Origin: Clostridium transplantifaecale
Lineage (GTDB): Bacteria > Bacillota > Clostridia > Lachnospirales > Lachnospiraceae
Direction: 5' to 3'
DNA: 64,000 nucleotides
NCBI RefSeq assembly: GCF_900626075.1
Contig: NZ_UYZY01000002.1
Location: forward strand, 434,001 to 498,000
Positions 33,151 to 42,545 of the stretch are shown in pieces; the stretch's first letter is position 1, and the number at the start of each line of letters is the position of its first letter. The position numbers and the translations under genes are program-made. The notes under the pieces were generated by a model. That model saw nothing but the letters and a program-made list of their open reading frames with translations, did no database searches and was not told the DNA's origin.

Positions 33151-35226
33151 ATGAAGAAACTGGCAATCGTGGCATATCAGGAATATACGGGCCATCAATA
33201 CGCGGAGACGCTCGAAAAGCTGTTCGGAACCTCTGTGGAGGTGGCGTTTTATTCCATCTACAGTGATCTTTTAAAAAACCTGGAGGCCGATATTGTCGTG
33301 GCGTCCACCTATACCGTCTGCGAACTGTTGAAACAGTATGTACCCGATTTCGACAACATTACCATCGCTAACATCACGCTGCAAAAGAAGTCTGTCGCGC
33401 GGCTCCGGGCGATCCCGGAGGGGACGCAGGCATTGCTTGTGAACGTTTCCCTGCAGGACGCCATTGATACCATATCCCTGATTCACAGGTGCGGTATCAA
33501 GCATATTGATTTTGTCCCGGCCTATCCGCCCATTTCACCGGATCTCTCCTGCGGCCTGGCCGTCACTCCCGGTGAGATAGACCTGGTTCCGCCAGGGGTT
33601 AAAAAAGTGATCGATCTGGGTGAGCGGGTACTGTCGATGAAGACCATTATTGAAATAGCCATCCGCCTGAATACCATCGATGTACTGCACCGCCCCATCT
33701 TCCGGCAGTACTTCGACAGCATTATTTCCACCGACACCAGTGTCCTGGGAATGCTCGATCAGATTAATTTCCTGGAACAGCAGCTCAAATTTGTGACGCA
33801 GGTGTTTGATTCCGGCATCATGAGCCTGAACGAGCAGGGAGACATCATCTATGTCAACGATTCCGCCGCAAGGCTCATCGGGCAGCCGCCCCAGCATATG
33901 ATAAGAAAACATCTGCACCAAGCTCTGCCCCCGCTCTGGGACAGCAAAACGCCAATGGCCGTTAAAGACAAGGTCATCACCCTGAATTCCAATGTGCTTA
34001 TCGTATCCGTTTACCCGGTCGAATATACCTCCGTACAGCAGGGATACATTGTCCTTTTAAAAAAATTCACGGATTTGGAACAGGAGCAGTATAAGATACG
34101 CAGGCAGATTATGGCCAGAGGGCATGCGGCAAAATACACGTTTGACGATATCGCCGGTGACAGCCTGGTGATCCGCCAGACCAAACAGCTCGCCGCCAAA
34201 ATGGCGCGCTCCAATTCCTCCGTATTAATCTACGGCCAGACCGGAACCGGAAAAGAGCTGTTTGCCCAGTCGATCCACAATGCATCACCGCGCAGGAACT
34301 TTCCTTTTATCGCCATCAACTGTTCAGCCATTCCCGAAAGTCTCCTGGAAAGCGAGCTGTTCGGCTATGCGGAGGGAGCTTTTACCGGAGCCAGAAAAGG
34401 CGGAAAATCCGGTTACTTTGAGCAGGCCCACGGAGGCACGCTCTTCCTGGATGAGATCAGCGAGATGAATATCCACCTTCAGACCCGTCTGCTGCGCGTC
34501 CTTCAGGAAAAGGAGATTACGCGCATCGGCGGCGATTCCGTGATCAATGTGGATGTCCGTATTATCGCGGCCTCCAATATCAAACTGAAAACACTGGTCA
34601 ACCAGTCGGCCTTCCGAAAGGATCTCTACTACCGCCTGAACGTACTGAGCATCCAGATTCCGACGCTGGATGAGCGCAGGGACGATATCCCGATTCTGGT
34701 TGAAAAGATGAAGGAGGGGCTGCATGCCGCTTTTTCCCTGACGCAGGATGCCGTGGAACTTCTTCAGAACGTTCATTTTGAGGGGAATATCAGGGAACTT
34801 CAGAATCTGGTGGAACGGCTCAATTACTCCGACCGCCAGGTCATTGACGCCGATGAATTAAAACGGTATCTGGATCAGGACGTATTCGGTACAGACAGCG
34901 CCAGCCTGCAGGACATAGAAATAATAGAACGTTTTATAAAGGAAAACAGCCATCAGGCGGACCGCATTTTCCCTGTCCTTTCCGTACTTCAGACAACGTG
35001 CCGCAGCAGCCGAAAGCTGGGCCGGAAGACGGTTTTGCAGGAACTGGAAAAAAGCGGCGTCTATTTCTCCGAGCAGGAGATACGGACCATTTTCCAGACC
35101 CTTGCATTCTACCGCCTGATCCGGATCACGCGCGGGCGGGGCGGAACATGCATTACGGACCTTGGTATGAAGGCATACTACTATATCATGGAAAAAGGAG
35201 CGGCTCAGACCGAGTCGCCCCAATAA
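33151..35226 (+). CDS. PrpR-like sigma-54-dependent transcriptional activator
   Basis: 691 residues. An N-terminal PrpR_N-like sensor domain (about 1-190) is followed by a PAS domain (about 210-305, VFDSGIMSLNEQGDIIYVNDSAARLIGQ) and a sigma-54 AAA+ domain (about 325-555) with Walker A GQTGTGKE, the sigma-54 contact loop GAFTGA, Walker B GGTLFLDEIS and R-finger region RIIAASN. It should activate RpoN-dependent promoters on binding an unknown ligand. The C-terminus (about 585-685) is not the usual Fis-type helix-turn-helix; RKTVLQELEKSG ... RLIRITRGRGGTCITDLG looks like a winged helix. AGGAG precedes ATG by eight bases. Its 3' end overlaps the convergent peptidase gene by 22 bp, and a -24/-12 promoter lies at the head of that operon, its likely target. 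Confidence 0.88.
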   Translation: MKKLAIVAYQEYTGHQYAETLEKLFGTSVEVAFYSIYSDLLKNLEADIVVASTYTVCELLKQYVPDFDNITIANITLQKKSVARLRAIPEGTQALLVNVSLQDAIDTISLIHRCGIKHIDFVPAYPPISPDLSCGLAVTPGEIDLVPPGVKKVIDLGERVLSMKTIIEIAIRLNTIDVLHRPIFRQYFDSIISTDTSVLGMLDQINFLEQQLKFVTQVFDSGIMSLNEQGDIIYVNDSAARLIGQPPQHMIRKHLHQALPPLWDSKTPMAVKDKVITLNSNVLIVSVYPVEYTSVQQGYIVLLKKFTDLEQEQYKIRRQIMARGHAAKYTFDDIAGDSLVIRQTKQLAAKMARSNSSVLIYGQTGTGKELFAQSIHNASPRRNFPFIAINCSAIPESLLESELFGYAEGAFTGARKGGKSGYFEQAHGGTLFLDEISEMNIHLQTRLLRVLQEKEITRIGGDSVINVDVRIIAASNIKLKTLVNQSAFRKDLYYRLNVLSIQIPTLDERRDDIPILVEKMKEGLHAAFSLTQDAVELLQNVHFEGNIRELQNLVERLNYSDRQVIDADELKRYLDQDVFGTDSASLQDIEIIERFIKENSHQADRIFPVLSVLQTTCRSSRKLGRKTVLQELEKSGVYFSEQEIRTIFQTLAFYRLIRITRGRGGTCITDLGMKAYYYIMEKGAAQTESPQ

Positions 35227-36170
35227 CGGTAAAAGAAATTTTCTGCATTGCGGTAACAGATAAGCTCTGTCAGCCGTTCGGAAAAGCCATCCCTCTCCAT
35301 GGCATTTGCAAGTTTTACGATCTCTTTTACCCCATCGATTTCCAGTTCAATATCCATACCGTCAAAGTCGGCGCCGATTCCCAGCACTTCCTCGCCGCCG
35401 ATGTTGATGATATGGCGGCAGTGGCGGAGCATATCCGGGATGCGGCTCACCGGATCCCCGGATAAAAAGTCGGAGTAGAAATTAAGTCCAATCATGCCTC
35501 CGCGGTCTGCAATCCGTCGTATCATATCATCGCTTAAGTTGCGGCTCACCGGCCGCAGGGCGCGGGCATTGGAATGCGTTGCCATCACCGGCCTGTTTCC
35601 ATACCGCATAACATCCTCGAATCCTTCGTCCGACAGGTGGGATACATCCGCTATGATTCCCAGCTCATCCATCCTGTTTAACGCCTCCAGTCCGAATGCC
35701 TTTAACCCTCTTGGCTGGGACTGTGCCGCGCAGTGGGGATAGCCCAGGCAGTTTTCATGGTTCCAGGTCATGTTAATCACCCGTATGCCTTTTTCGTACA
35801 GTTCATCCAGGCGCTCTATCCTGTTTTCCAGAACCCCGCCTTCCTCCAGCGTCAGAAATCCCGATATCACTCCCTGCTTCTTATTCTCGGCATAGTCCTG
35901 AAAACTTCCTGCAAAACGCACTTTATCTTCGTATTCACAGGCCTGCTGCCGGAACAGATCGATCATGCCAAGCACATCCTGATAATGGCTCCCCAGACGC
36001 GGAGGCCTTTTAAGATTCAGAAAGCAGGCAAACATCTGGGCAGTGTAACCGCTCTGCTGCAGCGTTTTAAGCGATACGTGGCATTTATTTTCCCATAAAT
36101 CCCCCAGCTCCGTTCCCTCCTGGTAAAACAGGCGGTTTAAGGTATCCGCATGAAAATCAATGAAATGCAT
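35205..36170 (-). CDS. Membrane dipeptidase-like M19 family peptidase
   Basis: 321 residues. Zinc-dependent dipeptidase of family M19; members hydrolyse dipeptides, notably L-Xaa-D-Xaa ones. Zinc-site motifs are FHADTLNRL (HxD near residue 7), the bridging glutamate in FLTLEEGGVLE, DVSHLSDEGFEDV and ATHSNARALRPVSRNL; GLNFYSDFLSG and GIGADFDGMD are C-terminal. No signal peptide, so it acts in the cytosol. It is the last gene of the peptide operon, 23 bp after the PLP-enzyme gene, and its stop overlaps the convergent activator gene. In this context release of D-amino acids from imported dipeptides is a reasonable inference. Confidence 0.9.
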   Translation of the reverse strand: MHFIDFHADTLNRLFYQEGTELGDLWENKCHVSLKTLQQSGYTAQMFACFLNLKRPPRLGSHYQDVLGMIDLFRQQACEYEDKVRFAGSFQDYAENKKQGVISGFLTLEEGGVLENRIERLDELYEKGIRVINMTWNHENCLGYPHCAAQSQPRGLKAFGLEALNRMDELGIIADVSHLSDEGFEDVMRYGNRPVMATHSNARALRPVSRNLSDDMIRRIADRGGMIGLNFYSDFLSGDPVSRIPDMLRHCRHIINIGGEEVLGIGADFDGMDIELEIDGVKEIVKLANAMERDGFSERLTELICYRNAENFFYRYWGDSV

Positions 36171-36193
36171 TTCTTACTGCTCCTCTCCCATTT

Positions 36194-37186
36194 TTAAAAT
36201 GTGAACTGATCTCTGGCCGGAAACAGACCAAACAGGCCGCCCGTATGAATAAACAAAATATTCTTACTGTCGGAAAAACGTCCCTTTTCGAACTCCTTCG
36301 TAAATCCGTACAGACATTTACCAGTGTAGACCGGATCTAATATGACGCCTTCCTTGCGGGCAAAGTCACGTATAAAGTCGAGTTCTTCTTTTTGGCTGAG
36401 CGCATATCCCCTTCCGACATAACCATCCAGAATTTCGACTTCCTCCGGACGGATCTCAACCGGTTCATCCAGATACCTCCCGGCCTCCTCCACGATCTCG
36501 GAGACGCGTTTTTGAAAGAATTCCGCATCGTCGCAGACATTGACTCCTGCGATCCGTTTGTTCAGTCCGTACAACCGGTTTGCAAGACAAAGTCCGGCAA
36601 ATGTCCCGCCCGAACCCACGGCGTCTATGATGGTGTCAAAGGTGACGCCAAGCAGTTTCTCCTGTTCCATGATTTCCTGCATACAGGTAAGATAGCCGAA
36701 GGTACCGATTCCGTTTGACGCACCCTCGGGAATGATGTATGCCTTATGTCCTGCAGCGTTGTATTCCTCCGCTATTTCTTCCATAATTTCACTGCGCCTG
36801 GAGCGGTAGCTCTCCGCATCGATAATGCGCACATCCGCCCCCAGAATCTTATCTATAAAGTAGTTTCCGTCTGCCGGCGGTTCCGGCTCACCGTTTCTGA
36901 GCACCAGACAGCAGCGAAGTCCCAGCTTGACTGCAACCGCCGCCGTGGCGCGGCAGTGGTTGGACTGGAGCCCTCCGCAGGTGATAAGTGTGTCGGCCCC
37001 CATATTGACTGCCTCCCCGACGGAATATTCCAGCTTGCGGATTTTATTGCCCGAGAACTCCATTCCCGTCAAATCGTCACGCTTGATAAAGACGGAAACG
37101 CCAAGCTCCTGTGAAAACCGGTTCAGCATTTCAATTCTAGTCGGCAGATTCGCCATAGGGACTCTGTTTGGAAAAGGTTTCATCAT
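36194..37186 (-). CDS. D-cysteine desulfhydrase / ACC deaminase family PLP enzyme (first paralogue)
   Basis: 330 residues, fold-type II PLP enzyme of the DcyD/ACC deaminase group, which removes ammonia (and sulfide) from D-cysteine, other D-amino acids or 1-aminocyclopropane-1-carboxylate. VFIKRDDLTGMEFSGNKIRKLEY holds the PLP lysine (NK near residue 47); CGGLQSNHCRATAAVA carries the active-site Ser-Asn-His; IDAVGSGGTFAGL binds the phosphate. Both AGGAGG and the first of two adjacent ATG codons are clear. A second, more divergent paralogue is encoded in the same operon. Exact D-amino acid specificity cannot be read from sequence. Confidence 0.88.
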   Translation of the reverse strand: MMKPFPNRVPMANLPTRIEMLNRFSQELGVSVFIKRDDLTGMEFSGNKIRKLEYSVGEAVNMGADTLITCGGLQSNHCRATAAVAVKLGLRCCLVLRNGEPEPPADGNYFIDKILGADVRIIDAESYRSRRSEIMEEIAEEYNAAGHKAYIIPEGASNGIGTFGYLTCMQEIMEQEKLLGVTFDTIIDAVGSGGTFAGLCLANRLYGLNKRIAGVNVCDDAEFFQKRVSEIVEEAGRYLDEPVEIRPEEVEILDGYVGRGYALSQKEELDFIRDFARKEGVILDPVYTGKCLYGFTKEFEKGRFSDSKNILFIHTGGLFGLFPARDQFTF

Positions 37187-37243
37187 TATTTCCTCCTGTT
37201 ATATTGATTCGCCTCCTGAGCGGCGCTGTACCCGAATCCTGGG

Positions 37244-38047
37244 TTACAGCACAAAATGGAAAAACCGGAGGACTTCATAATAGTCATTATGTTTAAATTC
37301 AACGGTATGTGCATCCGTCTTATAAGCGCCCGGGTAATAGGAGGCGTGTTCCGCATCATAATGTCTCTGATAGGCTACGGTGACCCGGAATTCAGGGGGC
37401 AGGGGACTCATCGGCCCGCCATGGCCCACCCTCAGCGCCCTCTCCGCGGCATCCTCCAGCATCCGTTCCACTACCGCCGGATGCAGGCTGGCAACGGCTC
37501 CTCCGATTCCTATCTTCGTGCAGCACGTCACAATCTTTGGGTTCGCAAACGACGCCTTGTCGCAGATTCCGGCATCTCCTGATACAAAGACCGTGGGAAT
37601 TCCAAGATAAGCGGCCGCATAGGAAAACAGAGTCATCTCCGACGCCGGGGCGCCGTTGACGGTGATCTCCCTGATACTCCGGCTGCTGATCGTGTGGGCC
37701 ATCGGATTTCCATTCTGTCCGGCTGCGTCGTGATAGCCCACGAACATCACGGCATCATAGCTTTTATTAATGCCTCCCACCATGGAATACGGGTTTTTCA
37801 CTTCCCCGCGTATCAGCGTGACCGATTCCGGCAGATACTCATGCATAATATTAAGCCCATATCCGTGTGCATCCTTGACCGCCACAAAATCAGCTCCGGC
37901 AGACAGCGCTCCGCGGCATACGGCGCCCACCTCTTTACTCATCTGGATCATGCCCCTAGTATAGAGCTGCGGATTATCGTTGCCGGCCTCCGTAAAGGAT
38001 GCCAAATCCGCAATGCCTTCAATGTCTGCGCTGATAAATACTTTCAT
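37244..38047 (-). CDS. dppA: D-aminopeptidase, M55 family (DppA-like)
   Basis: 267 residues. M55 zinc aminopeptidase that removes N-terminal D-amino acids such as D-Ala from peptides. The signature SADIEG (7-12 region) supplies Asp and Glu ligands; VKDAHGYG, FVGYHDAAG and the Glu of APASEM are at the other expected ligand positions of Bacillus DppA. ATG at 38047 was chosen because GGAAGGAG lies seven bases upstream and the signature then starts at residue 6; an earlier in-frame ATG precedes that site. ATGA overlap with the upstream transglutaminase-like gene implies translational coupling. In Bacillus, dppA also heads a dipeptide transporter operon. Confidence 0.92.
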   Translation of the reverse strand: MKVFISADIEGIADLASFTEAGNDNPQLYTRGMIQMSKEVGAVCRGALSAGADFVAVKDAHGYGLNIMHEYLPESVTLIRGEVKNPYSMVGGINKSYDAVMFVGYHDAAGQNGNPMAHTISSRSIREITVNGAPASEMTLFSYAAAYLGIPTVFVSGDAGICDKASFANPKIVTCCTKIGIGGAVASLHPAVVERMLEDAAERALRVGHGGPMSPLPPEFRVTVAYQRHYDAEHASYYPGAYKTDAHTVEFKHNDYYEVLRFFHFVL

Positions 38048-39423
38048 CGCTTTTCTCCTTCCCATGGAATCCGGCAAATCTCCAGAATCTCATGTTTTAT
38101 CTCATACTCGTCTGCCTTTAAGGCCCGGTGTCCGTACTCACACTCGCCGTACTGGTTATCGGTCGGATCCTGGCGCATATGCTTTTTCGGCGGTGTAAAC
38201 TCATGCTGGAATGCAGAATTGGCAGGCATACGGAACGGATCCAGATTCCCGAAGTAAAAGCGTCTTCTCTCTTCGTTGCCGGCCCGGTGGGAACTGCCCC
38301 CGAACGACAAATCGGCAAAAAGCCAGCCGTAGGGAGCCACGTAGAACTGTGCCCAGTCATGGCCGCCGATATCATAAGGCGCTGCAAACAGACCCGATTG
38401 CCACCTGGCGGGAACCCCTCCGTAACGGCACAGCGTGATGAACAGTAATGCCTGAATGCCGCAGTCTCCTTTTTGGTTTATGCCGGCATACTCTGCGATA
38501 TTCCTGATGATGCTGTATTTTCTCACATAGGAATATCTGACGTTCAGCGTAATATAGTCATAAATTTTTCGGGCTTTTAAAAGCGGATTTGTCTCTTCCC
38601 CCACAACCTCCTCATACAGACTGCGGATAAACGGCGTATAAAGGATATGAGGGGCCTGTTCTTCCAGACAGAAGTCCGGCTGTTTTGCCTCCACCATGCC
38701 GGGATCCGGTTCCGTGTACGCCACATGGTTCTCATATTCATACTCAACGGTAAACGTGTCTCCCTTTATATAAGGCCTCTGAAAGCAGACGGTCCGGCTC
38801 TCAAAACCCTCCGGTGCGATTACCGCGTCTGTTGGGATCCCTATCAGGCGGATCTTTCTCACCTGCGTTCCCGCATTGGGTATAGGCAGGTGCACGGTAA
38901 TCCGATCCCCTGCATCCTCCTCTCCCTTCACCTTCAAGGTGCTTCTGATATGAATGCGGTAAGCGTTTCCCCCCTGCTCCTTCATATCGTTCATATTCCG
39001 GTTGAGAACCGCCTGCTTTTCCTCCTGCTCCTCCGGTTTCTGCGGCACCGCCAGTCTGTCTGTTACGGGATGCCGCACCTTCAGAAGGTTCTCATAGAAC
39101 GTGCGGATAAAATACATCTTCCCGTCACTGTAGATCCAGTCAAATACGCCCTGTTCAATCAGATCTTCAAACTCCTCCCCGGTAAAATCACGGATGTTCA
39201 GGCAGAGGACGGCCAACGCCTCCTCATAGGAAACTGGATATTCCGCCTCCCAGATTGGGAGCTGTGCTTTCTGAAGCTCCAGACACTTTCTGAGAGCCCG
39301 GGGAAGTTCCCCCTCAAGCCGTCTGTTGATCAGCTTAACCGCCTTTGAAAAATACCCGGCCTCCAACTGCCTTCTGATATCCTCCGGAAGCTGCACGGAC
39401 AAATACTTTATCTCTTCCAACAT
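38044..39423 (-). CDS. Transglutaminase-like cysteine protease-fold protein
   Basis: 459 residues. The C-terminal half holds a transglutaminase-like domain (about 285-385) with the catalytic triad region KGDCGIQALLFITLCRYGGVPARWQSG (Cys), GGHDWAQFYVAPYGW (His) and FADLSFGG (Asp). The N-terminal half (about 1-270) is a helical segment plus a beta-rich domain of no clear family. No signal peptide or membrane helix is seen, so it is probably cytosolic. Relatives act as peptidases or amidases. In this operon a role in trimming imported peptides is likely but unproved. Its stop codon overlaps the dppA start (ATGA). Confidence 0.8.
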   Translation of the reverse strand: MLEEIKYLSVQLPEDIRRQLEAGYFSKAVKLINRRLEGELPRALRKCLELQKAQLPIWEAEYPVSYEEALAVLCLNIRDFTGEEFEDLIEQGVFDWIYSDGKMYFIRTFYENLLKVRHPVTDRLAVPQKPEEQEEKQAVLNRNMNDMKEQGGNAYRIHIRSTLKVKGEEDAGDRITVHLPIPNAGTQVRKIRLIGIPTDAVIAPEGFESRTVCFQRPYIKGDTFTVEYEYENHVAYTEPDPGMVEAKQPDFCLEEQAPHILYTPFIRSLYEEVVGEETNPLLKARKIYDYITLNVRYSYVRKYSIIRNIAEYAGINQKGDCGIQALLFITLCRYGGVPARWQSGLFAAPYDIGGHDWAQFYVAPYGWLFADLSFGGSSHRAGNEERRRFYFGNLDPFRMPANSAFQHEFTPPKKHMRQDPTDNQYGECEYGHRALKADEYEIKHEILEICRIPWEGEKR

Positions 39424-39451
39424 GTCAAGTTACCTCCCTCTCTTAAAACTG

Positions 39452-40459
39452 TTAAAACTGGGTGAACAGCGCGCCGAACCCGCCCGAATGAAGATAGCAG
39501 GCGCTGCCGTTTACGGTTCCGTTTTCCACTGAATCCACCATTCCGTACAGGGTTTTACTGGTATAAACTTTTTCAATAAAAATGCCCTCTTCCTTAGCCA
39601 GATCGTAAATCTGATCCACCGATTCCTTTGTGGGCCTGCCCCATCCCTCTCCTCTGTATTCCTCGTGGACGGTATATAGCTTTTCAAAGCAGAATCCTTC
39701 AAGCTGTCCGGTCAGCTGCTGCAGTTCTCCCAGAAAACCACTGAGGATTTCTTCCAGTTCCGCTTTTTCATGCTCAACCGTCACAACATGTACGTGAAAG
39801 GGCGCCCCGGTCAAAGCCGCGCCGAATATGGCTCCGGCCGCCAGCCCCCCGTTTCCGCCCGGAACAAAGAGATGGTCAAGCTGCAGTTCCTGTGCCCCGC
39901 ACTGATCACAAAGTTCCACAACGGCCTGGACATATCCCAGAGAGCCAAGGGCCGTCGATGCCCCATTTTTAATCAGGTAAGGATGCCTGCCCTGATTCTC
40001 AAGCTCACGGCAGAACTCCTCCACATACGCCTCCCTCTCGTGATCCGGCATATCTCCAATATAACGCATGTCTGCACCGGAAAGAACATTGAGAAGCTGG
40101 TTTCCTTCCATCCGCTCCGGCCTGACGTCATTGTGAATAATGATGCAGTCCAGATTCGCTTTGTTGCATGCAGATACGGCGAGGGCGCAGAGATTCGACT
40201 GGCATTTTCCGGAGGCTATCACAACGTCCGCTTTTTTCCGTACCGCGTCGCCCAGAAGATATTCCAGGTTTCTAATCTTATTTCCTCCCGCTCCCAGTCC
40301 GGTGAGGTCATCCCTCTTGATATACAGGGGAAAACGGGATCCTGTTTTTTTCTGTATGTTTTTCACCTGGTGCAGCGGGGTTGGGAACGTTCCTAACTCC
40401 AGACGGTGAAAATCAGCCAAAACATTTTTTGCTTGCCGGGTATTCATATCCATCTCCAT
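39452..40459 (-). CDS. D-cysteine desulfhydrase-like PLP enzyme (second, divergent paralogue)
   Basis: 335 residues, same fold-type II family as the 36194-37186 enzyme. LYIKRDDLTGLGAGGNKIRNLEY keeps the PLP lysine, and FVPGGNGGLAAG is the phosphate loop. The active-site stretch is GKCQSNLCALA, with Leu where the paralogue and characterised members have His (QSNH), so substrate or reaction probably differs. The gene lies between the ABC transporter genes and the transglutaminase-like gene. Several closely spaced ATG codons (40459, 40453, 40447) make the exact start uncertain; the third has GGAG at the best distance. Confidence 0.82.
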   Translation of the reverse strand: MEMDMNTRQAKNVLADFHRLELGTFPTPLHQVKNIQKKTGSRFPLYIKRDDLTGLGAGGNKIRNLEYLLGDAVRKKADVVIASGKCQSNLCALAVSACNKANLDCIIIHNDVRPERMEGNQLLNVLSGADMRYIGDMPDHEREAYVEEFCRELENQGRHPYLIKNGASTALGSLGYVQAVVELCDQCGAQELQLDHLFVPGGNGGLAAGAIFGAALTGAPFHVHVVTVEHEKAELEEILSGFLGELQQLTGQLEGFCFEKLYTVHEEYRGEGWGRPTKESVDQIYDLAKEEGIFIEKVYTSKTLYGMVDSVENGTVNGSACYLHSGGFGALFTQF

Positions 40460-40543
40460 TCCGCCGCCGACGCAGGCGGCCTGATTATTTCAACTTATAT
40501 AGTCGCGTCTTAAAATACCGGTCCATCCGGGGGACGGATCGTG

Positions 40544-41518
40544 TCACACCAGGTGGCAGGCCACAAAATGGCCTCTGGCAGCTTCTTTAAACTCCGGCGC
40601 TCTATCCCTGCACTCATTCTTTGCATAAGGACAACGGCTGGCAAATTTGCAGCCTGCCGGTGAATTCAGGGGACTCGGAACATCCCCTTCTAAAAGTATC
40701 TGGCCGGACTGTCTGGACAGAACCGGATCCGCTATCGGGATCGCGGAGAGCAGCGCCTTTGTGTAGGGGTGCTGATTATGGTTATACAGTTCCTCCGTTT
40801 CGGCTATCTCCACCAGACTTCCCAGGTACATAACGCCGACACGGTCCGATATATGGCGCACCATGGAAAGGTCATGGGCCACAAACAGATAGGTTAACCC
40901 CAGCTCCTCCTGCAGGTCTTCCAACATGTTGATTACCTGTGCCTGAATCGACACATCCAGAGCCGAGATCGGCTCATCGCAGATAATAAACTCCGGATTG
41001 ACCGCCAATGCCCTGGCTATGCCCACGCGCTGGCGCTGGCCTCCTGAAAATTCATGGGGATAACGGCTGGCATGATCCTTGTTCAGCCCCACCCGTCTCA
41101 ACAGCTCCAGAATATATTCCTCCCTCTGCTTTCCGGAGCAGATGTGGTGGATATCCAGGGGTTCACCCACGATGTCCGCCACCGTCATACGCGGATTCAG
41201 GGATGCGTACGGATCCTGGAAAATCATCTGTATTTTTTTACGGTACGGCATGAACTCCTTTGCATTTAAATGGGTGATATCGGCGCCGTCATACCTTACG
41301 CTTCCCCCGGTCGGTTCATAGAGGCGGCTTATTGCGCGGCCCGTGGTCGTCTTTCCGCACCCCGATTCGCCGACCAGGCCGAATGTTTCGCCTTTGTCGA
41401 TAAAAAATGATACATTGTCTACGGCTTTTACATAGGAAATCTTCTGTTTTACCACGCCCTTGACCTTTTTAAAATACATGCTGAGGTTTTCCGCTTCAAT
41501 CAGGTGATGCTGTTCCAC
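40544..41518 (-). CDS. Peptide ABC transporter ATP-binding protein (DppF/OppF type)
   Basis: 324 residues. Cytosolic ATPase that drives oligopeptide uptake with the DppD-type partner. Motifs: Walker A GESGCGKTT, signature FSGGQRQRVGIARAL, Walker B FIICDEPISALD, H-loop VAHD, and a C-terminal oligopeptide/dipeptide transporter extension with CKFASRCPYAKNEC, the cysteine motif often binding an FeS cluster in this subfamily. It starts with GTG at 41518, eight bases after GGGAGG, overlapping the end of the dppD-type gene by 23 bp. Confidence 0.94.
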   Translation of the reverse strand: MEQHHLIEAENLSMYFKKVKGVVKQKISYVKAVDNVSFFIDKGETFGLVGESGCGKTTTGRAISRLYEPTGGSVRYDGADITHLNAKEFMPYRKKIQMIFQDPYASLNPRMTVADIVGEPLDIHHICSGKQREEYILELLRRVGLNKDHASRYPHEFSGGQRQRVGIARALAVNPEFIICDEPISALDVSIQAQVINMLEDLQEELGLTYLFVAHDLSMVRHISDRVGVMYLGSLVEIAETEELYNHNQHPYTKALLSAIPIADPVLSRQSGQILLEGDVPSPLNSPAGCKFASRCPYAKNECRDRAPEFKEAARGHFVACHLV

Positions 41519-42530
41519 GCCTCACACCTCCCTTCTGATTTTCATACTTATCTACTACAGGCGCCCCGGGATGGCAGAGCCAACACCGGACGGCATGCTC
41601 TTCCCCTCTGTGGAATTCCGGTACCGTCCGCTCCCTGCAGACACCCATGGCAAATTCACAGCGGGGGTAAAACGGGCAGCCTGCGGGAGGCTGCAGCATA
41701 TCCGGGGGAGTTCCTGCAATCGACTGCAGCCGTTCCCTGCTGCCTCCGGCCTTGGGAATAGATTTTAAAAGTCCCATGGTATATGGATGAAGCGGGGAAT
41801 AAAAAATGTCTTCCACCGTTCCAGTCTCCATAATCTGTCCCCCGTACATTACGATAATGCGGCTGCATGAGCTTGCCACAACTCCCAGATCGTGTGTGAT
41901 CAGGATAATCGAAGTATTTGTGCGTTCCTTCAGATCATTCAGGAGGCGGAGGATCTGGGCCTGGATCGTCACATCCAGCGCCGTGGTCGGCTCGTCCGCA
42001 ATCAGAAGTTCGGGATTGCAGGACAGCGCCATGGCAATCATGACTCGCTGGCGCATACCGCCGGAGAATTCATGCGGATAACAGTGGATGCGTTCCTCCG
42101 GGTCGGGGATTCCGACCAGGCGCAGCATTTCAACCGCCCTTTCCATCGCCTGTTTTTTGGACAGTTTTTCATGTTCTAATACGGCCTCACTGATCTGGCT
42201 GCCAATCGTGATCAGCGCATTCAGGGAGGTCATGGGATCCTGGAAAATCATTGCTATTTTGCTGCTGCGCATTTTCCGAATCTCTTTTTTATTCTTTTTA
42301 AGCAAATCCTCACCGTGAAAAAGGATTTCCCCTCCCATAATCCTGCCCGGGTGCTGTAACTGCATAATCGACAGGGAGGTCACACTTTTGCCGCTGCCGG
42401 ATTCGCCGACAATACCTACCGCCTCGCCCTTCCGGACCGAAAAGCTTATATCACGGATTGCCTTGACCTCTCCCACATGGGTAAAGAAAGAGGTTTTAAG
42501 GTTTTTTACCTCTAATAATTGTTCTTCCAT
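41496..42530 (-). CDS. Peptide ABC transporter ATP-binding protein (DppD/OppD type)
   Basis: 344 residues. Partner ATPase of the peptide importer: Walker A GESGSGKSV, signature FSGGMRQRVMIAMAL, Walker B LLIADEPTTALD, H-loop ITHD, and the C-terminal GCPFYPRCEFAMGVC cysteine motif. ATG at 42530 follows GAGGTG by six bases; the in-frame GTG three codons earlier lies within that site. It is tightly packed between the permease and DppF-type genes. Confidence 0.94.
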   Translation of the reverse strand: MEEQLLEVKNLKTSFFTHVGEVKAIRDISFSVRKGEAVGIVGESGSGKSVTSLSIMQLQHPGRIMGGEILFHGEDLLKKNKKEIRKMRSSKIAMIFQDPMTSLNALITIGSQISEAVLEHEKLSKKQAMERAVEMLRLVGIPDPEERIHCYPHEFSGGMRQRVMIAMALSCNPELLIADEPTTALDVTIQAQILRLLNDLKERTNTSIILITHDLGVVASSCSRIIVMYGGQIMETGTVEDIFYSPLHPYTMGLLKSIPKAGGSRERLQSIAGTPPDMLQPPAGCPFYPRCEFAMGVCRERTVPEFHRGEEHAVRCWLCHPGAPVVDKYENQKGGVRRGTASPD

Positions 42531-42545
42531 GAAAATCACCTCTCT

